The position numbers were made by a program, and so were the translations under genes. Under the pieces are notes generated by a model. The model was not told the DNA's origin. It saw nothing but the letters and a program-made list of their open reading frames with translations, and did no database searches. Of a stretch of 64,000 nucleotides of DNA, positions 8,702 to 17,522 are shown in pieces (position 1 is the first letter of the stretch; each line of letters opens with the position of its first letter). The stretch comes from UBA2705 sp963977105 (GTDB taxonomy: Bacteria > Pseudomonadota > Alphaproteobacteria > Micavibrionales > Micavibrionaceae), in assembly GCA_963977105.1 (NCBI GenBank), contig CAXBNI010000001.1, forward strand, positions 620,001-684,000. Reading direction: 5' to 3'.

Positions 8702-9823
8702 TTACGCACATAATGCGCTTGGCTCCGCATTAAAAGGAAGACCAAGAGATGTCGCAACACCGCTATGGGTCACTTCTCCGTGGCATATATTTAAACCGTC
8801 ACGCAAGCCTTCATCCGCAAGTAATGCATCGACCCAGCCTTTATTGGCAATATTCAGCGCATAAGGCAGCACAGAATGGTTCAGCGCCAATGCAGATGTC
8901 AACGGCACCGCACCCGGCATATTGCCAACGCAGTAATGCACAATATCATCGACAATATATGTTGGGTCTTTATGCGTGGTGACGCGTGATGTTTCAAAGC
9001 AACCGCCCTGATCAATTGAGACATCAACCAATACAGAGCCTTTCATCATGGTGCCGAGCATGTCTTTGGTAATAATACGCGGCGCAGATTCGCCTGGAAT
9101 CAATACGGTTCCAACAACAAGGTCAGACGTTTGGATAAAACGCTCAACAATATCAGCATTTGAGTACACAACATTAGCACGGCCACGGAAATAATCATCC
9201 AAATAACGCATACGGTCATTCGAACGCTCCAATATCGTGACATTCGCGCCCAGACCCGTGGCCATTTGCGCCGCGTTAAAACCGGCAACGCCGCCACCAA
9301 GGATCAATACTTCCGCTGGACGCACCCCCGGTACGCCGCTAATTAAGCGCCCTGTGCCTCCATTATGCTTCTGAAGGTTATATGCCCCCACCTGCACCGA
9401 CAGACGCCCTGCAATCTCACTCATTGGCGCAAGGAGAGGCAACCCTCTGCGGCCATAGCCCGTTACTGTTTCATAAGCGATTGCAACACAGCCAGAATCT
9501 ATTAATGCGTTCGCCTGCGCCGGATCAGCCGCCAAATGTAAGTACGTAAATAAAATTTGATCTTTACGGATCAGCTTATATTCAGGCTCCATAGGCTCCT
9601 TAACCTTAATGATCATATCTGCTCTGGCGTAAACATCTTCAGCAGTGCCGACAATCTCAGCGCCCACATTGATGTAATCTTCGTCCGTGAAGTTAATACC
9701 GATACCTGCATTTGACTGCACGATCACGCTGTGACCACTCGCCGTAAACTCTTTAACCGAAGATGGCACGAGGCCAACACGGTGTTCTTGTGATTTGATT
9801 TCAGTTGGTACACCTATCAACAT
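8702..9823 (-). CDS. ald: Alanine dehydrogenase
   Basis: 373 residues, standard length. Interconverts L-alanine and pyruvate plus ammonia using NAD(H), linking nitrogen assimilation or alanine use with central carbon metabolism in the cytosol. The substrate residues R15, K75 and H96 are in the expected places (HRVGLVP, KVKEP, YLHLA), and the NAD-binding glycine motif GGGVAG is at 176-181. ATG at 9823 has a strong AAGGAG eight bases upstream. No ald-type regulator (AldR/Lrp) is adjacent. The gene reads toward tRNA-Asp. Confidence 0.97.
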   Translation of the reverse strand: MLIGVPTEIKSQEHRVGLVPSSVKEFTASGHSVIVQSNAGIGINFTDEDYINVGAEIVGTAEDVYARADMIIKVKEPMEPEYKLIRKDQILFTYLHLAADPAQANALIDSGCVAIAYETVTGYGRRGLPLLAPMSEIAGRLSVQVGAYNLQKHNGGTGRLISGVPGVRPAEVLILGGGVAGFNAAQMATGLGANVTILERSNDRMRYLDDYFRGRANVVYSNADIVERFIQTSDLVVGTVLIPGESAPRIITKDMLGTMMKGSVLVDVSIDQGGCFETSRVTTHKDPTYIVDDIVHYCVGNMPGAVPLTSALALNHSVLPYALNIANKGWVDALLADEGLRDGLNICHGEVTHSGVATSLGLPFNAEPSALCA

Positions 9824-10011
9824 AACGATTCTCCTTAGAAGACACCAAAGTATAAATTTTTCGGATCATACATCACAGCACGAAGCAGATATATACGCAG
9901 CGCAGCAATTACAAAGTAAAAAAATGAAATACATGGTACAGAATTAACCACTTACCCTCTAAAACATGCTATATTAGGCTACATTAATTTTCTTAAGAGC
10001 GAGCTATATAC

Positions 10012-10374
10012 ATGAACTGCCTTATTGTTGATGACTGTAACGTCACATTATTCGTAACCCGCAACATTTTAGAGACATTAAATTATGATGTTTACACAGC
10101 GAAGAACTGTGCTGATGCATTGGCACATTTAGAAAACGAAAAGATTGACATTGTCATCACCGATATTCACCTTGGCCACGAAAGCGGTATTGATTTAATC
10201 AAGGTGATAAAAGCAGACAAAGCCTATACATTCCCCGTGGTTGCCCTTACAGGCGTCGAGGATGAAGCAAAGAAGAGCGAGATACTCGCCGCTGGCGCAG
10301 ATGACTACCTTCAAAAGCCTACAACGCTAGACAAGCTGCGCGTAAGCATTGATAAAGTCGGCTTGCCCATTTAG
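10012..10374 (+). CDS. Single-domain response regulator (receiver only)
   Basis: 120 residues, just one receiver domain with no output domain. The acidic pair D7-D8, phospho-acceptor D51 (IVITDIHLG), switch T80 (ALTG) and K102 (QKP) are all present, so phosphorylation is expected. Such proteins act like CheY, DivK or phosphorelay intermediates by binding a partner. No histidine kinase is adjacent; the nearest kinase in the window is the hybrid kinase at 52197. The gene is isolated between ald (divergent) and tRNA-Val (convergent). Confidence 0.93.
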   Translation: MNCLIVDDCNVTLFVTRNILETLNYDVYTAKNCADALAHLENEKIDIVITDIHLGHESGIDLIKVIKADKAYTFPVVALTGVEDEAKKSEILAAGADDYLQKPTTLDKLRVSIDKVGLPI

Positions 10375-10436
10375 CCGAAGCTAAAAGCACAACACTTCAT
10401 ATCTTATATATATCTGAAAAATGAACACTGGGAAAA

Positions 10437-10511
10437 TGGTGGGCGGTGAGAGACTTGAACTCCCGACCCTCTCGGTGTAAACGAGATGCTCTACCACTGA
10501 GCTAACCGCCC
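10437..10511 (-). tRNA. tRNA-Val (anticodon TAC)
   Basis: 75 bases with encoded CCA. Acceptor arms GGGCGGT and ACCGCCC pair perfectly. The anticodon loop TTTACAC gives TAC. D loop AGCTCAGTGGTAGAGC and T loop TTCAAGT are standard. Lies just downstream of hup, as it does in many alphaproteobacteria. Confidence 0.97.
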
Positions 10512-10632
10512 TTTTTAGGATGCTGCACAGCTGTCTAACCGCGCGTGGTGTGAGGATAATTAATAGATATTGACTGTAACGTCAAGCCTAAAAACACAAA
10601 AAAACAAAAAAAACGAATATAAATAGAAAAAA

Positions 10633-10659
10633 CCCGCCTACGCATTAGCGCAGGGCGGG
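10633..10659 (-). terminator. Terminator of hup
   Basis: Stem CCCGCC/GGCGGG with a loop of about 15 bases. On the minus strand it is followed by a run of six T. It starts 27 bases past the hup stop. Confidence 0.8.
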
Positions 10660-10685
10660 CTTTAAAATCTATAAACGATTTAAAA

Positions 10686-10961
10686 TTAAACGTTAACTGT
10701 GTCTTTAAGACCTTTACCAGCTTTGAAAGCAGGAACTTTAGAAGCCTTGATTTTGATAGTTTCGCCAGTTTGTGGGTTACGACCATCACGAGCTGCGCGG
10801 TTTTTAACTTCAAATTTACCAAAACCAACTAGCTCAACGCTGTCACCTTTGCTCAAAGTCACAGATACTGTGTCGATGAATGAAGACAATGCTTTTTCAG
10901 CTTGTGATTTAGTTAGTTCAGATCTTTCAGCGATCGCATCAATAAGTTCTTTTTTGTTCAC
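10686..10961 (-). CDS. hup: HU-family DNA-binding protein
   Basis: 91 residues. Histone-like nucleoid protein that bends DNA as a dimer. It begins MNKKELIDAIAER, and the DNA-contacting arm signature GFGKFEVKNRAARDGRNPQTG spans about 46-66 with the intercalating proline in RNPQTG. Translation starts with GTG at 10961, preceded by GGGAG about seven bases upstream. Lies downstream of lon on the same strand, as in most proteobacteria, followed by its own terminator. Confidence 0.97.
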   Translation of the reverse strand: MNKKELIDAIAERSELTKSQAEKALSSFIDTVSVTLSKGDSVELVGFGKFEVKNRAARDGRNPQTGETIKIKASKVPAFKAGKGLKDTVNV

Positions 10962-11079
10962 GAGGGCTCTCCCTAGAGTTTAAGTTAAAACAAAATCCCT
11001 TTTCATCAAAAGCGAGCTCTTAATAAAAAGGAAAAAGTGACATTACACAAAACAAAATCATGTAACATCGTTCCCCTTT

Positions 11080-11100
11080 AGGCCTTGCACCGCAAGACCT
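11080..11100. repeat. Inverted repeat between lon and hup
   Basis: Near-perfect dyad AGGCCTTGC-ACC-GCAAGACCT, with one mismatch per arm. It lies 37 bases beyond the lon stop and has no T-run on either strand, so it may be a weak terminator, an mRNA 3' stabilising hairpin or an operator in the hup leader. Confidence 0.45.
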
Positions 11101-11136
11101 CCAGTGATTCTGTTTTATGCCGAATCAAAGAAAAAC

Positions 11137-13572
11137 TCAATGCCTAATCACATCATTTTCATCTTTTTCCGCCGAATCTGTGGCTATTTTATCAATTTTA
11201 TCGTTTTTTTCCGGATTATTGGAAAGAGAAATCGGTTCCGGCAGTGTAACAAGCGCATGAGAGAGCACTTCTTCAATCGTGCGCACAGGCACAATCTCGA
11301 GTCCTTTTTTCACGTTTGCGGGAATATCAGCCAAGTCTTTTTCATTTTCAGCTGGAATCAGAACCTTTGTTATACCACCACGCAGCGCTGCCAGAAGCTT
11401 CTCCTTAAGACCGCCAATTGCCGTAACATACCCGCGCAAGTTAACCTCACCAGTCATTGCAATATCCTTACGGATTTCAATTTCAGTCAGCGCAGAGACA
11501 ATTGCCGTGACCATAGCGGCACCTGCAGAAGGCCCATCTTTAGGCACGGCGCCAGCAGGAACGTGGACGTGGATATTCTTTTTGGTTAATTCCTCGTAGT
11601 TAATCCCCAAATTAGAAGCACGCGACTTAATCAACATTTCCGCAACCGTAATCGATTCGCGCATAACGTCTTTTAAATTACCTGTTGTTGTCACCTTGCC
11701 GTCTTTACCGGGCGTCGTCACAGCTTCGATAGACAAGAGGTCACCACCAGAATCAGTATAAGCCAGACCTGTAACAACGCCGATACGGTCCTGCTCACCC
11801 GCTTCACCGAACTGATGTTTTTCAACGCCAGCAAAACGCGCTAAGCTTTTCGGTGTGATTTTCACCTGCGTCTTACCCTTCATCAGAATCTCTTTAATTG
11901 CTTTGCGGCAAAGATTCGCAAGTTCACGCTCTAAATTACGCACGCCCGCTTCTCTTGTATAATGACGAATAAGCATTCTGATCGCTTGGTCGGTTATTGA
12001 AAACTCGGCTTTTTTCAGGCCTGTCATCTTCATTTGCTTGCTCAGCAGGTGACGGCGCGCAATTTGTAGTTTCTCGTCTTCTGTATAACCAGAGATATTA
12101 ATGACTTCCATACGGTCCAATAATGGGCGCGGCATGTCTAACGAGTTTGATGTACAAATAAACATCACATCAGACAAATCATAATCAACTTCTAAGTAAT
12201 GATCGTTGAATGTTTCATTCTGCTCCGGATCAAGGACCTCTAACATCGCAGACGCTGGATCGCCTCGGTAATCAGACGCCATCTTGTCAATCTCATCAAG
12301 CATCATTAGCGGGTTAGACTTCCCTGCTTTCTTCATGCCTTGAATGACCTTACCTGGCATCGCGCCGATATAAGTTCGGCGGTGACCACGAATTTCACTT
12401 TCATCACGTACGCCACCAAGGGAGATACGAATAAATTCGCGATTTGTCGCTTTGGCAATTGATTTACCTAGTGATGTTTTACCAACGCCAGGCGGCCCCA
12501 TCAAACAAATGATCTGCCCCTTCACTTTGTTTGTGCGCTGCTGTACCGCCAAATATTCTAGGATACGTTCTTTGACTTTTTCTAAGCCGTAATGATCTTT
12601 ATCCAAAATCTTTTTCGCGAGTTTAATATCTTTTTTGACTCGCGACTTCTTTTTCCACGGAATAGAGGTCATCCAGTCGAGGTAGTTACGAACAACCGTA
12701 GCCTCAGCCGACATCGGGCTCATCTGACGCAGTTTCTTGATTTCTGCCTCACACTTCTCCTTGCCCTCTTTCGAGATCTTGATTTTTTCAACAGCAAGCT
12801 CAATCTCACCGATTTCATCAACACCATCCTCGCCCTCACCGAGCTCCTTCTGGATCGCCTTCATCTGTTCATTAAGGTAATATTCGCGCTGTGTTTTTTC
12901 CATTTGCTGCTTCACACGGCTACGGATACGTTTTTCAACTTGCAGAACGCCAATTTCGCCCTCCATATAACCGAAGATTTTTTCCAAACGGTCTGCCGTA
13001 TTGGGAATTGCGAGCAATTCCTGTTTCTCATCAAGCTTAATCGCCAAATGTGAAGCGATAGAATCGGCCATCTTGCATGAACTCTCAATCTGGTTGACGG
13101 AAACAATCACTTCAGGTGGAATTTTCTTGTTAAGCTTTACGTATTGCTCAAACTGCGCAAGCACTGCGCGCCCTAATGCCTCAAGCTCCTCTGACGCTTC
13201 TGATTCATCACTAAGGATATCACCCGTCACCTCTAAATAAGGGTCCGTTTTTAAGAACTCTGTGATCTTCACACGCTCCGTACCTTCAACAAGCACTTTA
13301 ACTGTACCGTCAGGAAGCTTCAGCAGCTGCAAAATCTTACCAATAGTCCCCACATCATGCAGGTCCTTATCCGAAGGATCATCCTCCCCCGGTGTCTTTT
13401 GTGTCACAAGCAAGATTTGCTTATCTTCGTTCATCACTTGCTCTAAAGCGTTAACGGACTTTTCCCTGCCGACAAAAAGCGGCACAATCATATGCGGAAA
13501 AATAACGATGTCACGTAGCGGAAGAACAGGATAGACGGTTGATTCTGTCGTAGAGGAATTTGTATTAAACAT
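11137..13572 (-). CDS. lon: ATP-dependent protease Lon
   Basis: 811 residues. Cytosolic AAA+ serine protease that removes misfolded and regulatory proteins. N-terminal substrate domain about 10-205, long coiled region to about 300, then the AAA+ module with Walker A GPPGVGKTS near 360 and Walker B MLDEIDK. The C-terminal protease domain has catalytic S682 in DGPSAGAA, and the catalytic lysine lies in GGLKEKLLAA about 43 residues later. The last 30 residues form a charged tail beyond the usual end. The clpX gene that normally precedes it is absent. Confidence 0.98.
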   Translation of the reverse strand: MFNTNSSTTESTVYPVLPLRDIVIFPHMIVPLFVGREKSVNALEQVMNEDKQILLVTQKTPGEDDPSDKDLHDVGTIGKILQLLKLPDGTVKVLVEGTERVKITEFLKTDPYLEVTGDILSDESEASEELEALGRAVLAQFEQYVKLNKKIPPEVIVSVNQIESSCKMADSIASHLAIKLDEKQELLAIPNTADRLEKIFGYMEGEIGVLQVEKRIRSRVKQQMEKTQREYYLNEQMKAIQKELGEGEDGVDEIGEIELAVEKIKISKEGKEKCEAEIKKLRQMSPMSAEATVVRNYLDWMTSIPWKKKSRVKKDIKLAKKILDKDHYGLEKVKERILEYLAVQQRTNKVKGQIICLMGPPGVGKTSLGKSIAKATNREFIRISLGGVRDESEIRGHRRTYIGAMPGKVIQGMKKAGKSNPLMMLDEIDKMASDYRGDPASAMLEVLDPEQNETFNDHYLEVDYDLSDVMFICTSNSLDMPRPLLDRMEVINISGYTEDEKLQIARRHLLSKQMKMTGLKKAEFSITDQAIRMLIRHYTREAGVRNLERELANLCRKAIKEILMKGKTQVKITPKSLARFAGVEKHQFGEAGEQDRIGVVTGLAYTDSGGDLLSIEAVTTPGKDGKVTTTGNLKDVMRESITVAEMLIKSRASNLGINYEELTKKNIHVHVPAGAVPKDGPSAGAAMVTAIVSALTEIEIRKDIAMTGEVNLRGYVTAIGGLKEKLLAALRGGITKVLIPAENEKDLADIPANVKKGLEIVPVRTIEEVLSHALVTLPEPISLSNNPEKNDKIDKIATDSAEKDENDVIRH

Positions 13573-13612
13573 GCTTATAGAGCTCCAAATAAATAGTAAT
13601 ACCCACGTTTAG

Positions 13613-13642
13613 ATTATAGGCCATTATTAATGATTTGGTTAA
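13613..13642 (-). promoter_or_regulatory. Candidate sigma70 promoter of lon
   Basis: On the minus strand, TTAACC (13642-13637) and a consensus TATAAT (13618-13613) are separated by 18 bases, about 40 bases before the lon ATG. No clear heat-shock sigma32 consensus was seen. Confidence 0.5.
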
Positions 13643-13664
13643 TTTTTTTGAGATATCAAGTAAA

Positions 13665-13690
13665 AAGCCTGTAAAAATTTTTACAGGCTT
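13665..13690 (-). terminator. Terminator of clpP
   Basis: A perfect 26-base palindrome (arms AAGCCTGTAAAAA / TTTTTACAGGCTT) 30 bases past the clpP stop. On the minus strand it is followed by TTTTTAC. It separates clpP transcription from lon. Confidence 0.85.
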
Positions 13691-13719
13691 CTTTTATAAC
13701 TAAAAATTACAGTGCAAAA

Positions 13720-14376
13720 CTATTTTTTTGCTTTGCTGTCGCCGTCTTTCGCGCCGATTTCTGTACGGCTCTCGACCACGTGGTCAATAAGGCCGAAATC
13801 TTTCGCTTCATGTGCGCTCATGAAATTATCACGATCCATAGCTTGCTCAAGGACTTTAAGTTTTTGTCCAGTGTGCTTTGAATATGTTTCGTTCAAACGG
13901 TGGCGTAATTTCAAAATTTCTTTTGCTTGAATTTCAATATCTGTCGCCTGACCTTGCGCACCGCCCAAAGGCTGGTGGATCATTACGCGTGCATTTGGTA
14001 GCGCGTAACGTTTACCGGCTGCGCCCGCCATAAGCAAGAATGAGCCCATTGAACAAGCCTGACCAATACATACTGTAGAGACGTCAGGTTTGATGTACTG
14101 CATCGTGTCATACATTGCGAGACCTGATGTAACAACGCCGCCAGGAGAGTTAATGTAAAAAGAAATATCTTTATTTGGATTTTCTGATTCCAAGAAAAGC
14201 ATTTGCGCACAAATTAGTGTCGACACATGGTCATTCACTTCGCCTGAAAGGAAAATAATACGTTCTTTAAGCATGCGTGAGAAAATGTCAAAAGCGCGTT
14301 CGCCGCGATTCGTCGTTTCAATAACTGTTGGCACTAAATTATTCATATAAGTGTCTAAAGGATTATGCTCTTGCAT
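13720..14376 (-). CDS. clpP: ATP-dependent Clp protease proteolytic subunit
   Basis: 218 residues. Tetradecameric serine protease core that needs a ClpX or ClpA unfoldase. Catalytic S109 (QACSMGS) and H134 (MIHQP) are intact and the Asp is in the C-terminal DRDNFMSA segment. The N-terminal propeptide region is standard. A perfect-palindrome terminator follows. The usual downstream partner clpX is missing; lon comes next. Upstream, on the opposite strand, is a subtilase-like gene. Confidence 0.98.
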   Translation of the reverse strand: MQEHNPLDTYMNNLVPTVIETTNRGERAFDIFSRMLKERIIFLSGEVNDHVSTLICAQMLFLESENPNKDISFYINSPGGVVTSGLAMYDTMQYIKPDVSTVCIGQACSMGSFLLMAGAAGKRYALPNARVMIHQPLGGAQGQATDIEIQAKEILKLRHRLNETYSKHTGQKLKVLEQAMDRDNFMSAHEAKDFGLIDHVVESRTEIGAKDGDSKAKK

Positions 14377-14584
14377 TTACAGTACTTTCTTTGTGTTTAA
14401 ACTTTGTAGAAATAGCCTAATCAGTAAGACTATATTTTTGATTCCTTCAAGAATCTACAATCTTGTCGCCCATTGCGCAAGATGTTCTGATTCATTCCTG
14501 CGCTTTATCCCAAAACTTCAATTAAACCTATATTAACATATTGCATATAGTATACGCGTGAGGGGTTAATTTGGTAAAAACGAT

Positions 14585-17008
14585 ATGAGCAGCCTAAAAA
14601 GACATTTCGCCGCAGTGGCTTTAACGACCAGCATGGCATTTAACGCACTTGCCGCTGATACCCCTGATGTTGTTCACTATGAATCTGTACTTGATCCGCA
14701 AGACAGCACACTCATAGCGGAACTAGACAATGAAGACCTGTTTGGGTTAGAAAATAATCCGGCAAGCAACGAACATATACTCCCCCTGCTTGTAAGCATA
14801 GAAACGCGCCGCGATGCCGTGGACCTGCTGAACACCCTGCGCAACAACCCAAAATTTGAAGAGCTCAACAGTAATATTGTCAAAGTGAACAGCCTTGATG
14901 GTTACCTCGACTTTTCAGGTACATCCCCCTATTTAGCCTTGCCCTTATTGATTGGTAGGGAGCAAGAGAAATATTTAAACACTGAGACAATCACTGTTTT
15001 AGAAAAGCATGGGCTGGACATCGCCGTGTTAGATCAAGTCATACAGGCGCGCATGACAGGACAAGAAGTTCACCTTTATGACTTTGTCGGAGAAAAAATA
15101 GAACGTGAATTAGATAGCAGCTACCTTATGGCACAAGCGCAACACGACGGTCATTACGCCAACATTCCACAAGAGTTATTAAGCGGTGCAAACGCAGAAA
15201 TTGACCTTTACACCAGAGCGCGCCGCCTGCAAGATCCAGAGTATAGCGCGCCAACGTTACAAGATATTGTCCCATTAGGTGCCGGCTTAGTCGGCGAAGC
15301 CAACCCCATACAAGCGATTAAGCTTGCCGCCACATATGCAGACCCATCATATGAAACTGCGCTAGAAGGCAGAGAGCGCAACTTCCAACATGAAGTATCG
15401 ATGAACCTTTATAATAGTTATCAAATAAACGTGGAAGAACACATTACCGCCAGTTACAAAGGTTACGACAGTCAAAATGGCATATTCTTCACGCAGGCTG
15501 AGGCATTTAGTACCCCTCAACAGCGCTCTGACTTCAGTCTAATCGTGGTCGAGCCCAACAATCATGTACATAGTGACATCACGCATAGATATGCCGAACA
15601 GCTCGCCTTAAAAATATCCCCCGACCAAGAAGGCGAAGATGATGTCTATTATATGTCCACTGACACCAACTTTAATGAAACAGATAGCATTCTTGCGATC
15701 GCGAGCTACGGCGCCAATAACATTATTCTTTCAAAAAGCTATGGTTACAACCCATCGCAGATAAATATAGGTGGTGATTTCCAGCGGAACGCTGACCCTA
15801 CCGACATATTAAAATATAATTTTCATGAGCAAAACAGCACAATACAGTTCATAGCAGCCGGCAATAGTTATAGCAGCCACGTGAACCCCGACGAAACCCC
15901 TGATATATTTGATGCTTATAAAAACATCACCTCTGTAAGCGCAGTCGAAAGCCATGCACAAAGAAGCGTGACTGTCGGCGCAGCGCATGTAAATGGCGAT
16001 ACGCTTTACATGCCCTCCTACACGTCCACGGGCGCTGACTTCCTGATGGAAACGCCTGACTTTTACGGCGCACCAATTCAAGGCACGTCTTTTTCTACAC
16101 CAACAGCCGCCGAGTATTACCACCAAATCGCAGAAAGCTTTAGCGACACCCTCACACATGAGGAAATCATGATCGCCGCGCTTTATAGCACAGATCTTAA
16201 CGTGCACAATGTCACCATGGAAAAAGCAAACGCACTCGGCATAAAATTAAACAAGGAAATGGTCATTGAGACATCTGGCCAGCAAGAATATGTAAGGCAG
16301 TTTGACAAGACGCTTTCTGCCGATGAAATCAAAAGCTTTCCAGACACAACCTTCCGCACCAATGATGCAGGCATACCATTTCATGAGCGTGCAGGTGCAG
16401 GTTATTTGAGCGTTGATAAATGGGTTGATAAGCTCAACACCCTAACAGCCCTCAAGTCGACTTTTGAACACGAGGCGGCGTATATTTCAGAAGACGCTCA
16501 GCTTTCAGCGCCTAAATATAATGATGGTGATGATGCTGTATTCAAATATACTTACACCATTGATGTGAACCAAGACATGACACTAGACAAACAAACGCTG
16601 TTCTTGGCACAAGCGGGGCTTAACAACATTAGAATCACGACCCCTGCAGGCATGCAAGCAGATTTCGCAGGCAGCTTAAGCGGCTATGTTTCCACACGCG
16701 CGTTTTCTGGAGAAGACGTACAAGTGGGCGACAAAATACGGATTGAAACTAACTCCAAATTAACTGAGCAAGCAAGTTTCACACTACGAGGCTTTGAAGA
16801 TGGCAATGCCATTCAGGCACTAAGGGGTTATATACAAAACGAACAGGGACTTGAAAGGAACGCCTTATATGAAGGCAGTAAATTATCTGAACAAACGCGC
16901 GATGCGGCCTCTGGTTTAGAAATGCAGCGCGCTCAAGTACAAATAAGCGCCGCCATAGATGAAACCAAGTACCCACAAATCATATCCGTTGGCCCTCAGC
17001 CTTTTTAG
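14585..17008 (+). CDS. Exported subtilase (S8)-like protein, divergent
   Basis: 807 residues. Signal peptide with cleavage predicted after A23 (ALA-AD). Residues about 25-300 match no domain I know. The subtilase-like core covers about 310-560. The serine motif is clear (GTSFSTP at 500-506, nucleophile S502), and the oxyanion segment AAGN (424-427) is present. The expected Asp (DTG/DSG) and His (HGTxVAG) motifs are not recognisable; only a weak candidate region exists near 320-340 (VVEPNN...THRYAEQLA). The C-terminal about 240 residues look beta-rich and may be a P-domain-like sandwich. It is either a divergent protease or an inactive relative. It lies divergent from clpP and convergent with the small membrane protein gene. 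Confidence 0.72.
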   Translation: MSSLKRHFAAVALTTSMAFNALAADTPDVVHYESVLDPQDSTLIAELDNEDLFGLENNPASNEHILPLLVSIETRRDAVDLLNTLRNNPKFEELNSNIVKVNSLDGYLDFSGTSPYLALPLLIGREQEKYLNTETITVLEKHGLDIAVLDQVIQARMTGQEVHLYDFVGEKIERELDSSYLMAQAQHDGHYANIPQELLSGANAEIDLYTRARRLQDPEYSAPTLQDIVPLGAGLVGEANPIQAIKLAATYADPSYETALEGRERNFQHEVSMNLYNSYQINVEEHITASYKGYDSQNGIFFTQAEAFSTPQQRSDFSLIVVEPNNHVHSDITHRYAEQLALKISPDQEGEDDVYYMSTDTNFNETDSILAIASYGANNIILSKSYGYNPSQINIGGDFQRNADPTDILKYNFHEQNSTIQFIAAGNSYSSHVNPDETPDIFDAYKNITSVSAVESHAQRSVTVGAAHVNGDTLYMPSYTSTGADFLMETPDFYGAPIQGTSFSTPTAAEYYHQIAESFSDTLTHEEIMIAALYSTDLNVHNVTMEKANALGIKLNKEMVIETSGQQEYVRQFDKTLSADEIKSFPDTTFRTNDAGIPFHERAGAGYLSVDKWVDKLNTLTALKSTFEHEAAYISEDAQLSAPKYNDGDDAVFKYTYTIDVNQDMTLDKQTLFLAQAGLNNIRITTPAGMQADFAGSLSGYVSTRAFSGEDVQVGDKIRIETNSKLTEQASFTLRGFEDGNAIQALRGYIQNEQGLERNALYEGSKLSEQTRDAASGLEMQRAQVQISAAIDETKYPQIISVGPQPF

Positions 17009-17039
17009 CAAGGCGCAATGTCGTTATCGATATTTGGTA

Positions 17040-17423
17040 TTAATTACGTAACTCTTGCCATGCTTTTTTAGTTTTCGCGTAGATAGGGTCGTTTCCCCCT
17101 GCTGCCAACTTTCCGATAAGGCCACTGCCCGCAAAACCACACGCAACGCCCGCGACGCCTATAACAGGAAGAGATGTGACCCCAACCCCGACTAAGCCAA
17201 GCCAAGATAACGTTGTGATCCCGCATGTAAAAGTGCCTGACAGGCCAGCAGCGCCTACTGATGCACAGGCCTTATCTAACGCAGAGCTATCGCTGACTTC
17301 TTTCTGCCCTAATTTGGCAAACATATTCAAATTCGCGTCTTTGAACACTGTATAAGCATCAACAGGTGCGCGCGCTGTATCCGTTACAACACTGGCGGCC
17401 AGATTAAATAATTTTGATAACAT
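17040..17423 (-). CDS. Small glycine-rich membrane protein of unknown function
   Basis: 127 residues. An amphipathic N-terminus is followed by a long hydrophobic Gly/Ala/Val stretch (about 58-108) that could form two transmembrane helices with a GxxxG-like character. It ends in a short charged tail (DPIYAKTKKAW). Three cysteines occur (ACASVG, FTCGIT, VACGFAG). ATG is preceded by a good GGGAGG. It is downstream of tig on the same strand, but the terminator at 17476 separates them, so it needs read-through or its own promoter. No family recognised. Confidence 0.65.
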   Translation of the reverse strand: MLSKLFNLAASVVTDTARAPVDAYTVFKDANLNMFAKLGQKEVSDSSALDKACASVGAAGLSGTFTCGITTLSWLGLVGVGVTSLPVIGVAGVACGFAGSGLIGKLAAGGNDPIYAKTKKAWQELRN

Positions 17424-17475
17424 AGAGCCTCCCAGCCATTTTTTACTTTTTTTATTTCAATAACACATAAACAAA

Positions 17476-17501
17476 AAAGCCCGCTCTGTAAAGCGGGCTT
17501 T
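17476..17501. terminator. Terminator after tig
   Basis: Strong hairpin AAAGCCCGCT / AGCGGGCTTT with A/T-rich flanks on both sides; on the minus strand it ends in TTTTTT. It lies 22 bases after the tig stop. Confidence 0.85.
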
Positions 17502-17522
17502 CTTAGAATAAATTGTAACAGC

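Noticed and set aside
11104..11599. Reading frames antisense to lon (up to 161 codons)
   Set aside because: They lie wholly within the lon gene on the opposite strand, have no ribosome site or known motif, and reflect lon codon use.
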